From positions 1-56,263 of the forward strand of contig JAQBXN010000043.1 of NCBI GenBank assembly GCA_027625095.1: 56,263 nucleotides of DNA. Direction: 5' to 3'. Numbering within the stretch: the stretch's first letter is position 1; each line of letters starts with the position of its first letter. Shown in pieces: positions 27,167 through 35,029 of the stretch. This DNA comes from Planctomycetota bacterium (GTDB taxonomy: Bacteria; Planctomycetota; PUPC01; JACPCR01). Both the position numbers and the translations under genes were made by a program. The notes below the pieces were generated by a model. It had not been told where the DNA came from. It saw only the letters and a list, made by a program, of their open reading frames with translations, and did not search any database.

Positions 27167-28256
27167 TCAGCACACACCGAAAACCCCAGGCGATTCCACT
27201 GTCTCCGGGGAGTCTATCTTCACGGCTGAATGACCGAAGGTAGCGCGCGGAATCATACCAACTGCCACCCTTCAGAACCCGAAACTGTTCGCCGGGCCCA
27301 AACCAACCATCAACCCATTCAGAAACATTTCCAGCCATATCGAACACACCATAAATGCTTTGACCGCGGCTCTTTGTGCCGACCGCTGCAGGTGCACCCA
27401 CTTGAGGGTTGCCATCAAAGCTGGCCACGCCCGCATGGGGCTCTGCATTCCCCCACGGATAGACACTGCCGTCAGGGCCTCGTGCAGCTTTTTCCCATTG
27501 GGGCTCGGTAGGGAGGCTCTTTCCGGACCATTCGGCGTATGCCTGCGCATCTCCAAAACGAATACCCACCACCGGCTGGTCTGGCTTTCCAAATCGAACC
27601 TGATTTGTGCCGCTCCAATAAGGCGGAGGCTCTCGTTTCGTAACTTCCAGAAAACGCGAATACCGCGCATTGGTTACTTCCGTTCGATCGATAAAGAAAA
27701 GTGCCAGAGTCTGGGGCTCTTTCTCACGGCCGAAAATGAACTTGCCATACGGAACGGCAACCATCTCAGCACCATCACGCTCCCAATACACCCGCCCTTC
27801 TTTCCTGGTCATTCCTGCGGGTAGCTCGCCTCGATAGACAGTAGCCGGGCCTGGCTGGTTGTTCGGAGTTCCTATTGGGTCAGCCGACTCTGCAGATTGC
27901 GCTGCCCCGGAGAGATTGGTCGGATTGTCCCTGATAAACGCCTGCATCTCGGCCGTAATCGGCGAGATAAATCGAAGCTGCTGAAGACTTCGGACAGTGC
28001 GATCCGGCTTGTCATTACTGAAGGTCACACAACCCGCGGGTATCGTCAACGAGAGCGACTTCGCCCAGTCTTTGATCAAAATGTTGAAATTCTTCCCTTC
28101 CCGAGAGGTACAGACGAAGCTCAGCCCTTTCCTGGCCAGGTGGACCTCTTTCTCCCCCTGCATCAACGGCGCGGCGGTCGCCGTTACGGTGACGTAACCG
28201 GCGTCATCCGGGTAGATTGGGGTGAGAAATGGAAGAATGAGAAGAAGGTGTTTCAA
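27156..28256 (-). CDS. Formylglycine-generating-enzyme-like (SUMF1) secreted protein
   Basis: 366 residues from a TTG at 28256, which starts a plausible signal peptide (MKHLLLILPFLTP). Residues about 20-140 are a distinct N-terminal region that I do not recognise. Residues about 155-366 are an FGE/SUMF1 fold: MVAVPYGKFIFG, IDRTEVTNARYSRFL, LPTEPQWEKAARG, YPWGN, DMAGNVSEWVDGWFG, RVLKGGSWYDSA, and GFRCVLN at the end. True FGE oxidises a sulfatase Cys to formylglycine using a Cys pair; here only the final Cys (GFRC) is evident, so this is more likely one of the many lectin-like or non-catalytic SUMF1 relatives. The TTG start lies within a heptamer repeat. First gene of the operon continuing to 24243. 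Confidence 0.8.
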   Translation of the reverse strand: MKHLLLILPFLTPIYPDDAGYVTVTATAAPLMQGEKEVHLARKGLSFVCTSREGKNFNILIKDWAKSLSLTIPAGCVTFSNDKPDRTVRSLQQLRFISPITAEMQAFIRDNPTNLSGAAQSAESADPIGTPNNQPGPATVYRGELPAGMTRKEGRVYWERDGAEMVAVPYGKFIFGREKEPQTLALFFIDRTEVTNARYSRFLEVTKREPPPYWSGTNQVRFGKPDQPVVGIRFGDAQAYAEWSGKSLPTEPQWEKAARGPDGSVYPWGNAEPHAGVASFDGNPQVGAPAAVGTKSRGQSIYGVFDMAGNVSEWVDGWFGPGEQFRVLKGGSWYDSARYLRSFSREDRLPGDSGIAWGFRCVLNVR

Positions 28257-28270
28257 GATTCAGGATTCAG
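28250..28270 (-). repeat. Heptamer array (CTGAATC) forming the start of the FGE-like gene
   Basis: On the minus strand two exact CTGAATC units (28270-28257) are followed by a degenerate TTGAAAC unit (28256-28250). The TTG start codon is the first three bases of this third unit. The same heptamer occurs at 56169-56187 upstream of exbD. Confidence 0.65.
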
Positions 28271-28327
28271 GGAGAGAAGGAATCAGAGTCCATAATACTT
28301 GCCTCAAAACGGAAGAAGGCAAAGGCT

Positions 28328-29791
28328 TCATCCCTCGTCCAGGCCAAGGCTCTCGAATTTCCACTCTTCAGCGGGGGTGAACGCATTCATATTCAACTCA
28401 AGGCCGAGACCGAAACCAGGGCACTGCAAGGACGCGATGTCCAACCTTCCATTTCGAACATTTAGGAACGCCTCCTCCCCATCGACCCGGTAAAGATCAG
28501 GATGACGCTGGATGGCGAGTTGAAAATCGCTCTGCGGCAGATGGCGCAGGCCGCGGAAATAATGATGACCGTTGCGTTCAAGGTGCGTGATGCCAAGACT
28601 GGCGACCGCGCACAGATCGGACTGCAGTGCGGGAATAGCAAGGGTCGCAAGGTCTTCCCCGCTGAGGAACAGTGGAACCGCGTCCGTTGATCGTTTCTTT
28701 ATGAGGCCGAGATTCGCTAACGACTTGTAGAAACCTTTACAGTTTTTGTGGCTGATTCCTCGATAGCCGAGGTCGAGCGCGGAAAGAAATGATTGAGGGT
28801 TCTGGTCGGATTCGTCGATGATCACCGGCTTGACCTTCCCTAACTCACGCACGATATCGCCCGAAGCTTCCGACAATGCTTCGTGTCGATGAATCGGCTG
28901 CTCGATGAAGACTATGCTTTCGAAGAATCGATCGAACCGGCTGTCGGCGCGGAGCCGCTCCACCAGAGCCAGGAATGCGTCGGCCTTGTCAAAGTTTTCA
29001 TTCCCATCGAGCGTGCAGCGGTATTCCCCCTGGACGTTGCTTTCGATCACATCAACGATCTTTGACAGCCTTTCCAGGTCCTTTTTTTCGTCACCGAAAA
29101 CTTTAAGTTTGAAATAGGTAAGCCCATAGAATCGGATGCCGGCTTCAAGCGATTGGGGAAGCCCGTCGTTGAGGAGATCGTCGCCTGGAATCTCCGCGTC
29201 ACGGAGGTAATCGCCAAGGCCGACCGTATGCCTGATGTAGACGGAATCCAGAGGCGCTATCGGCACTATGGCTTCTGGATGGAGTCCTGTGAGCTCAGGG
29301 TAATACCACCCGAGGTCCACGCCAAGGAGGTTCTCCTGCAATGTCTCATGAAATGAGGTGCTGGCCAGTTTTCCGACCGCATCCGCAATCGCCCGGTCGG
29401 TGAACGTAGGACCAAATCCGGATGCCAGATCGACCATGGACTTTGATCGCCCGAATTCCAATGTCCCCTGATAAATGGCCTGGTGGATTTCGAAAGCCGT
29501 TCCCTTTCCAACTTCCAAAGCTTTTTTCTGTGCAAAGAGAGAGACGGCCAGCATCTCCTCAATTTCCTGCCGGTAAGATTTCTCAGGATTCTTATCAAAC
29601 CACTTCGGCGGAAAACAGTCGCCAGCGTAGCCCCTGGCCCGTTTCCCCTGCGCGTTTTCAAGGGTGACCTCAACATGATAAAGCGGCACAGCGGTAAGGG
29701 TGACCTTGCCATATTTAAAAGGGATCCGGGTGTATGCATTGATAAAACCGGGTCGAATCTCTTTGACGGTAAAACGGATTGGAGCGGACAT
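28328..29791 (-). CDS. Enolase-superfamily (mandelate racemase/muconate-lactonizing type) enzyme
   Basis: 487 residues from ATG 29791. This start is chosen because AGAGGA lies about 10 bases upstream and the lead from 29875 is not protein-like. The capping domain is followed by a barrel with TYFKLKVFGDEKK (a catalytic Lys), CTLDGNENF (first metal Asp), IVFIEQPIHR (Glu) and VIIDESDQ (third acidic ligand), then GISHKNCKGFYKS (late Lys). This is the ligand order of the enolase superfamily. It is longer than typical members (about 380-420). Such enzymes abstract a proton next to a carboxylate, often dehydrating sugar acids. No close relative is evident from motifs, so the substrate is open. Context suggests a hexonate or uronate derivative. 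Confidence 0.8.
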   Translation of the reverse strand: MSAPIRFTVKEIRPGFINAYTRIPFKYGKVTLTAVPLYHVEVTLENAQGKRARGYAGDCFPPKWFDKNPEKSYRQEIEEMLAVSLFAQKKALEVGKGTAFEIHQAIYQGTLEFGRSKSMVDLASGFGPTFTDRAIADAVGKLASTSFHETLQENLLGVDLGWYYPELTGLHPEAIVPIAPLDSVYIRHTVGLGDYLRDAEIPGDDLLNDGLPQSLEAGIRFYGLTYFKLKVFGDEKKDLERLSKIVDVIESNVQGEYRCTLDGNENFDKADAFLALVERLRADSRFDRFFESIVFIEQPIHRHEALSEASGDIVRELGKVKPVIIDESDQNPQSFLSALDLGYRGISHKNCKGFYKSLANLGLIKKRSTDAVPLFLSGEDLATLAIPALQSDLCAVASLGITHLERNGHHYFRGLRHLPQSDFQLAIQRHPDLYRVDGEEAFLNVRNGRLDIASLQCPGFGLGLELNMNAFTPAEEWKFESLGLDEG

Positions 29792-29877
29792 AAGTTTCAA
29801 TTCCTCTATGTTTTTTTCTCTTTCTGATGGCGTCTTCCAGCGTCTCGTGACCCGGATTACACTCGTCGGGGACATTC

Positions 29878-30188
29878 ATGGCTCATTATAGGCCAGCACA
29901 ACTCACTTCCGAATCGGGGGCAGCAGCCAAATTTTCGCAAAGGCTCTTGCCGGCGGTACGTCATCATCACGAGAGTTCACCGGCGGCGGGTATTCTGCCG
30001 GCATTGCCGATGATGAGATCCCGTCGGATGCGCACCTGATGGCCGTGGCAGATTCCCCTGACGCAATGACATCCAGCCGATCTTATCGCGACGCCATGCC
30101 GACCAAACAGGGGCAGAACGTCCTCAAGGAAGACGAATGCGGCCAGCGGCAACCGGTGCTGGTGGCGAGCTTTCTGGCGTTGTTCTGA
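29878..30188 (+). pseudogene. Frameshifted HD-GYP domain remnant
   Basis: From ATG 29878 one frame reads HYRPAQLTSESGAAAKFSQ, then LLPAVRHHHE near 29951-29973, the typical HD-GYP His-His-Glu block. Directly after HHHE the likeness continues in a neighbouring frame: FTGGGYSAGIADDEIPSDA, then HLMAVADSPDAMTSSRSYRDA and the closing VASFLALF before the TGA at 30186-30188. This is the C-terminal half of an HD-GYP cyclic-di-GMP phosphodiesterase, including the GYP-type loop (here GYS). One indel near 29973-29976 breaks the frame and the N-terminal half is absent, so it is a decayed remnant. It lies opposite to its neighbours in the 428-base gap between 29792 and 30219. Confidence 0.75.
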
Positions 30189-30219
30189 GATGCGGAGCGG
30201 TCTCCTGCCTCCGCCCTGC

Positions 30220-31104
30220 TCAGTCCTCCTCCATCCTTTTTTCCGCAAAAACACCGATATGCGTCCCACAAGGCCGCTCCATGGAAAGGGGAAAATAATC
30301 CGAGGGCCGGTTAACGACTTTGTACCGTCCGTCCGGCTGCTGAATCACCATCGTGGTCGAGCCGCCGCCATCGAGATTGATGGCTGAATGTGCCCCTAGT
30401 TCTTTCATCAAGGCCGCCAGTTCACTCAGGGTCATTCCTTCACTGATCCCCCATTGCCGTCCGTCAACAACGACCATCCAGGCCTTCATTTGATCTTTGC
30501 TGAGCCCGATGGCTGTGCGCGGGTGTTGATCTTTTCCATTACCGGCAATGACCTCTCCGTCCCGGACCAGTTGAGCCCACCGAGCCATGCCGAGCGCCAT
30601 CTGCCCGTCGCCGGGGTGGTATTCCCAGGGGGCCTTTCCCTTTTCCACCCAAAGCTCCATTCCAAGTTTTTTTGACCATCGAAAGAGGACCTGGTCTTTA
30701 GGGCCGCCCTGTGAATAGACCTGGCCATCATGAGCTGCAAAAAAATTCACGCCCGCGGCCTCGCCTTCATTCTTAGACCCTTCGCCACGCATGAAGAACG
30801 AACCATTGATCGCCACCTGCAGTTTGTGCGTCTGGGCGAAGGTCGAGGTCTTCTGGAGTAACACTTCATCCATACCGCCCTTTGATTCCAGGTTTGGAGG
30901 CGTCACCAGCAGGCGAACTCCCTGGGCATCAAGATCGAGCTCCACGACATGTATGCGTATCGCCCGAGGCTCGCTGCGGGAAATGGCTCCGTAACGGACA
31001 CCCTCGAAGAGCCGTTCCGCTTTCAGATCAGCCGGGGCGGCATCTGACAGATTAAGAAGCGCTGCGAAAAAGCAAAGCAGCGGACGCCATCTCCTAACGC
31101 TCAT
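30220..31104 (-). CDS. Phosphodiester glycosidase family (NAGPA domain) secreted protein
   Basis: 294 residues from ATG 31104, overlapping the FHA gene stop by 4 bases. A signal peptide (LLCFFAALLNLSDAAPA) comes first. The NAGPA fold is recognised by LQVAINGSFFMRG, GVNFFAAHDGQVYS, HPRTAIGLSKDQ, MVVVDGRQ, TLSELAALMKELGAHSAINL and DGGGSTTMV, the last carrying the catalytic Asp-Gly-Gly motif. Family members cleave N-acetylglucosamine phosphodiesters or act on exopolysaccharide and wall glycans outside the cytoplasm. Coupling to a multi-FHA protein is not an association I can explain. Confidence 0.85.
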   Translation of the reverse strand: MSVRRWRPLLCFFAALLNLSDAAPADLKAERLFEGVRYGAISRSEPRAIRIHVVELDLDAQGVRLLVTPPNLESKGGMDEVLLQKTSTFAQTHKLQVAINGSFFMRGEGSKNEGEAAGVNFFAAHDGQVYSQGGPKDQVLFRWSKKLGMELWVEKGKAPWEYHPGDGQMALGMARWAQLVRDGEVIAGNGKDQHPRTAIGLSKDQMKAWMVVVDGRQWGISEGMTLSELAALMKELGAHSAINLDGGGSTTMVIQQPDGRYKVVNRPSDYFPLSMERPCGTHIGVFAEKRMEED

Positions 31105-32795
31105 CGGTAGACCTTCGCCGAAATGTCGTAATGTACGAGAAAGATATCGTGACCAATTTTGAAGAGCTGACCCGGGACGAGCCTTCCTTCCGGGCTGGGA
31201 GAGCCGTTGATGATAGTCAGCTTTCTGCCGGTCAAATCCTGCACCAGCACCTTGTGGCCCTCTTTGCTGACTGAGGCATGCCGGCCCGCCACCTCAGAAT
31301 CTGTCAACACCACATCATTGCTCGAATGTCGGCCGAGGTTCAAGGGTTTTTCGCCGGACGCAAGAATCTGCGTCAATCCCTTGTCCGGGCCGCGAAGACA
31401 GGTGAACCACAGACAATTGACTTTCGAAGCTGTCTCCGAGACTTCGAACAGGATGGGCGGAGGATTCTTTACAAAGCGAGCAGTAAAGGTCTGGTCCCCA
31501 AGCTGGATTTCGTCGCCGCTTCGGATGAGTGTCTGTTCCACGGATTCGCGATTCAAAAAAGTACCGAAACCGGAGCCAAGGTCTAGCAAGTGTGGCTCGC
31601 CTTTTGTCCAGAGGATTTGCGCATGGAAAGGGGCAATCCCATTACCATGCAGACGGCAACTGCATGCCTGATGAGCCCCAATCACGCATGGCACTCCTGG
31701 AAAGCAAAGGGAGATTTCCTGGCCCTTCAAAAAAGCCAGCCTGGGCTCTCCCGCCAGCGGAAACTCCATGGCCACCGGAACAAAACTGTCTCCGGCCCCT
31801 CGCAATTCAATTTTTTCTTCAGGCGAAACATTCCTGCCGAAATAGATCAAGTACGTCTTTCCGACGCGCAAAGTATCGCCATCTCGAAGGGCGGCCTGCA
31901 TGATCGATTCGCCATTGAGGAGCGTGCCAAGGCGACTCTTTACATCGATGACGTAGTGCCGGTCTCCGAGCATCTGAAACATGACGTGAAAACGGGACGC
32001 AAGCGGATCATTAATCAGAAGTTCACACTTTTCGTGTTTGCCGGCCAGGCGTGGAGCATTGGACAGACGGAAAGTCTCAAATTTGCCATTCTCCCCGGGG
32101 ATATAAAGCACACAGGGGCTGCCCTTCCCCTCGTCGTCCTTAAGAGTTGGAATCGCCTCCTGATGAGTGCCGGGCACCAGCGGCCCCCGGGGCTTGGGTT
32201 CCCGAACCTTCTCATCCAGAAGCTGATCTTCAGTGATGGAGTGCGTCTGGGCGGTATCCCAAAGCGGGCTGATGGTATCTGTGTCGGAGGAATCCTCCAT
32301 GAAATCGACGCCCTCCTCATCGATGATTGCGGGGTTGTTGACCCGTACAGTGGTCGCTTCCGTGAACGAGTCCTGAGCCTCTGTCGTCTCACTCGTGCCC
32401 ATTTCCAGGCCAATGGTAGTTTCATCTAAAATCGGTTCAGGCGGTACCGCAGGAGCGGACTGAATAGTCGGAATCTCATCAAGCTGCCGCCAGAGAGTGG
32501 CCGGATTGGTAGTCTCAATCCCGAAGCCGGCGGACTCGTCTTCAGCATCCTCGAGTTGGCTCAGAGCGGTGTTCAGCCCTACGCTCGGCTCACTCTCGGG
32601 TGGGATGGCGACGGGAACGGTCGCTGTGGTTTCACCGGTGAACTCGATGGGGTCATTCTCAGGCGCTTCGAGACCGGCAGGCTGTTGTGTGTCGCTGGTG
32701 ACACCAGACCCGCACTGCGCGCAGAAACGAGCTGTGAACTCGTTGTAATACCCGCATTTGGGGCAATGCCCGGGAATCGGAGGCAAATTAGCCAT
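31101..32795 (-). CDS. Zinc-ribbon protein with three FHA-like domains
   Basis: 564 residues from ATG 32795. Residues 10-31 form a four-Cys zinc ribbon (CPKCGYYNEF, then FCAQCGSG). Residues about 35-225 are acidic and of low complexity, rich in Glu, Thr and Pro. Three FHA-type beta sandwiches follow. About 245-330 contains CELLINDPLASRFHVMF. About 350-440 contains CRLHGNGIAPFHAQI and LDLGSGFGTFLNRESV. About 460-555 is the most canonical: LGRHSSNDVVLTDSEVAGRHASV. The G-R-x-x-x-x-D and S-R-H/G-R-H positions imply phosphothreonine binding. The Thr-rich acidic segment could be an intramolecular phospho-target. Probably cytoplasmic signalling or a complex scaffold. No kinase gene is in the window. 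Confidence 0.85.
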   Translation of the reverse strand: MANLPPIPGHCPKCGYYNEFTARFCAQCGSGVTSDTQQPAGLEAPENDPIEFTGETTATVPVAIPPESEPSVGLNTALSQLEDAEDESAGFGIETTNPATLWRQLDEIPTIQSAPAVPPEPILDETTIGLEMGTSETTEAQDSFTEATTVRVNNPAIIDEEGVDFMEDSSDTDTISPLWDTAQTHSITEDQLLDEKVREPKPRGPLVPGTHQEAIPTLKDDEGKGSPCVLYIPGENGKFETFRLSNAPRLAGKHEKCELLINDPLASRFHVMFQMLGDRHYVIDVKSRLGTLLNGESIMQAALRDGDTLRVGKTYLIYFGRNVSPEEKIELRGAGDSFVPVAMEFPLAGEPRLAFLKGQEISLCFPGVPCVIGAHQACSCRLHGNGIAPFHAQILWTKGEPHLLDLGSGFGTFLNRESVEQTLIRSGDEIQLGDQTFTARFVKNPPPILFEVSETASKVNCLWFTCLRGPDKGLTQILASGEKPLNLGRHSSNDVVLTDSEVAGRHASVSKEGHKVLVQDLTGRKLTIINGSPSPEGRLVPGQLFKIGHDIFLVHYDISAKVYR

Positions 32796-32907
32796 ACTGA
32801 GGGAACTGCAGTAGAGATGAACTTCTTGGGATAATAAGTGGGGCGCCGAGCTTCGACAACGTACGTGGCGAGATAGGAAGTATGCTGCTGTTGATGCTGG
32901 ATCGCCC

Positions 32908-33747
32908 TTACCGTTGAGAGTAATACTGATCCGTATCCTCAGAAAGTTCCTCTCCGCTTTTCACGCCGAAAAGCATGAATTCCGTGTGCGGTACTGGGAT
33001 TTTCGAGGGTCGCACACGTCCTTCCACTGTCACAATGTGGCGGAAGATGGTTTCCATACATTCGATAAGGATGTAGCCCGTGTCTGCCATCGCTTTCGCC
33101 ATCTTTTCGATCTGGTTATAGGTCGGGTTCAGTGATACCAGGCGGCCCCCTTTCACCAGTGCATCGGTGACGACCTCGATTTCTGTCCATGGCTCAGGGA
33201 TGTCCATCACAATCGAATGGACAGGTTCCAATTGGAGCGGGGTTGCCGGTTCTCGGATGGCGAACTCAACATTGCCTATAACGCCCGAGCGACGGAAGTT
33301 CTTTTCGGCAGGTTTGAGATAGTCCTCGCGCACATCGAAAGTGTAGACCGTCCCACCCGGCGAGACCGCATACGCCAGGGCACTGGTCATCGCGGCCGAG
33401 CCAGTGCCGATTTCGATGACTCTAGATCCAGGCCCAATGACCAGCTTCATCAAGATCATCCCGATGTCCTTCGGATAAAGGATATTCGTGTTACGGCGAA
33501 CGACTCGTATGCGGTCTTCGAGAGCCGGCGGGAGCGCCAGGCCCCAGCCCTTCTTCAAATCGAATCGGCAGCCAGTCTGCTGACCAATGATTTGATTGAG
33601 ATCCAGATCGCCAAGATGTGTCTTGTGAATGAGGTTAGCCAGCACACGAACAGTCCGGCTGCGATTGTCGGACGTCCAGAGGACGACCACGTCGCCTTCT
33701 TCAATAATCGGTTTGGTGTAGTGGCCGGGGGACTCAGGAGTGGGCAT
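32908..33747 (-). CDS. trmI: tRNA (adenine-N1)-methyltransferase TrmI
   Basis: 279 residues from ATG 33747. TrmI methylates N1 of adenine 58 in the tRNA T-loop as a tetramer, using S-adenosylmethionine. The N-terminal beta domain (EEGDVVVLW, IIGQQTGCRF) is followed by the YPKDIGMILMKLVIGPGSRV lead into the methyltransferase fold, with VIEIGTGSAAMTSAL as the SAM motif and TFDVREDYLKPAEKN as motif II. IVMDIPEPW is the catalytic-site motif in which the Asp contacts adenine. The C-terminus (EFMLFGVKSG) is normal. An isolated housekeeping gene in the leftward run, about 80 bases downstream of the STN-domain gene. Confidence 0.9.
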   Translation of the reverse strand: MPTPESPGHYTKPIIEEGDVVVLWTSDNRSRTVRVLANLIHKTHLGDLDLNQIIGQQTGCRFDLKKGWGLALPPALEDRIRVVRRNTNILYPKDIGMILMKLVIGPGSRVIEIGTGSAAMTSALAYAVSPGGTVYTFDVREDYLKPAEKNFRRSGVIGNVEFAIREPATPLQLEPVHSIVMDIPEPWTEIEVVTDALVKGGRLVSLNPTYNQIEKMAKAMADTGYILIECMETIFRHIVTVEGRVRPSKIPVPHTEFMLFGVKSGEELSEDTDQYYSQR

Positions 33748-33830
33748 TCAATTCTTTCGGGCATCCAAGGCGTTTGTGACCGCAGATGAAGATGGCGGCG
33801 CATGGACTGTACAGGACAGGCGCTGAAACT

Positions 33831-35024
33831 TCATTCCAACTCTGTGGTCGGCTTGCCGGTCTTGGCCTCCACCACTTGCTTGAGGAAGCGCACCCAGTCT
33901 GCCGCGGCTTCCTGCTTGCTTGCCCCTAAAGCCCTCATGCCGCCAGGCAGGTTGAGGATTTCGTCCAGGTCGTAGAGGTGGGTCTGCATGGGGCGAAACT
34001 TGGCGATGCGCTCTTTATTACTCACAAAAATGGCTTCGTTCATAAAGGCGTATTCAAGATCGACCATACGAACCACCCAGTCAAGCACTGCCTTGGCGGA
34101 CATTTTGCTGACAGAAAGCGTTATTGGCTCGTTGGCATCGCCGACCGCACTGCGGTCAATGATGATGTTGACTTGTGTGGCCTCCTGCATAAAGGCCAGA
34201 ACATCCTGGAGCGGCGTATTCTCAAATTCGAAGGACAGAGGGCGCTTGAGACTGTTGCTGATTTCCACCTCCCACGGCTCGGGTGGTATGACCTTGGACT
34301 GCCGGTATTTTTTGCGCCGTTCAGAAATCTGTTGCCAGCGGGCCTCGTCCGGATAACTCATCACCTGCCCTGGGTTGGGGACAATGGAGGCTTCCTGAGC
34401 TGCGGTAAGAACATCTGTCCTCGAGCTGCTTCGAGAATTTTCCATGCGCGAGATACGTTCGCTGTAGCTCTCCTGCAGGGCCAATCTTTTCATACTGGCC
34501 GCAGGCCGATTGCCTGGACTCAATGCGAGGACACGCTCGCTGTAATTCGATGCCGCTTTGTAGTTTCGGTTGTCGTAGGCACGCTGGGCGCTGCCGAGGA
34601 GTTCACGAACCTGGGCATCCTGCGCACTCGTTGCCTGCTTCCGTTCGGCTTCAATGATGGTGGCTGCCTGCACCCCCTGCAGCTTCACGATCGTGGTCTT
34701 ACGGGCGGCAAGACGTTCCCGTATTTTGAGGAGTTCTACTTCAGCACTTCGCCTGACCGCGGCTAATTCACTGGATATCGGTGCCACCTTCAGAGTGGCC
34801 GAAAGGCTTTCCAGCGCCCTCAAGGCAGCCTCATCTACGCCGTCATCGGAAAGGGATTTGGCAACGCTCCACTGAGACTTGATTTCCTCAATGGCCATCT
34901 GCCGGGCGACTTCTTTTTCCTTGGACACCTGATCCAACAGAACCCTGGCGTCTCGCGCTTCCGGCTGGGCATGGAGAATGCCAGAGAGCATGAGGGCGAT
35001 GGTTAATAGATGGGCTTCGTTCAT
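33831..35024 (-). CDS. Secreted STN/secretin-N-like domain protein of the FecR operon
   Basis: 397 residues from ATG 35024, only 5 bases after the anti-sigma gene. A short export signal (LLTIALMLSGILHAQP) is followed by a helical, partly coiled-coil region (25-150) and one TPR-like pair (RAYDNRNYKAASNYSERVLALSPGNR). Residues about 265-345 look like an STN/secretin N-terminal domain: LKRPLSFEFENTPLQDVLAFM, QVNIIIDRS, ITLSVSKMSAKAVLDWVV and IFVSNKE. In Fec-type systems the STN domain sits on a TonB-dependent receptor, but here no barrel follows. The C-terminus ends soon after the domain. It probably carries an outer-layer signal to the FecR-like protein. Confidence 0.75.
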   Translation of the reverse strand: MNEAHLLTIALMLSGILHAQPEARDARVLLDQVSKEKEVARQMAIEEIKSQWSVAKSLSDDGVDEAALRALESLSATLKVAPISSELAAVRRSAEVELLKIRERLAARKTTIVKLQGVQAATIIEAERKQATSAQDAQVRELLGSAQRAYDNRNYKAASNYSERVLALSPGNRPAASMKRLALQESYSERISRMENSRSSSRTDVLTAAQEASIVPNPGQVMSYPDEARWQQISERRKKYRQSKVIPPEPWEVEISNSLKRPLSFEFENTPLQDVLAFMQEATQVNIIIDRSAVGDANEPITLSVSKMSAKAVLDWVVRMVDLEYAFMNEAIFVSNKERIAKFRPMQTHLYDLDEILNLPGGMRALGASKQEAAADWVRFLKQVVEAKTGKPTTELE

Positions 35025-35029
35025 TTATT

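Noticed and set aside
28250..28270. Insertion-sequence end at the FGE-like gene
   Set aside because: No transposase, target duplication or terminal inverted repeat is visible; a simple heptamer array explains it.
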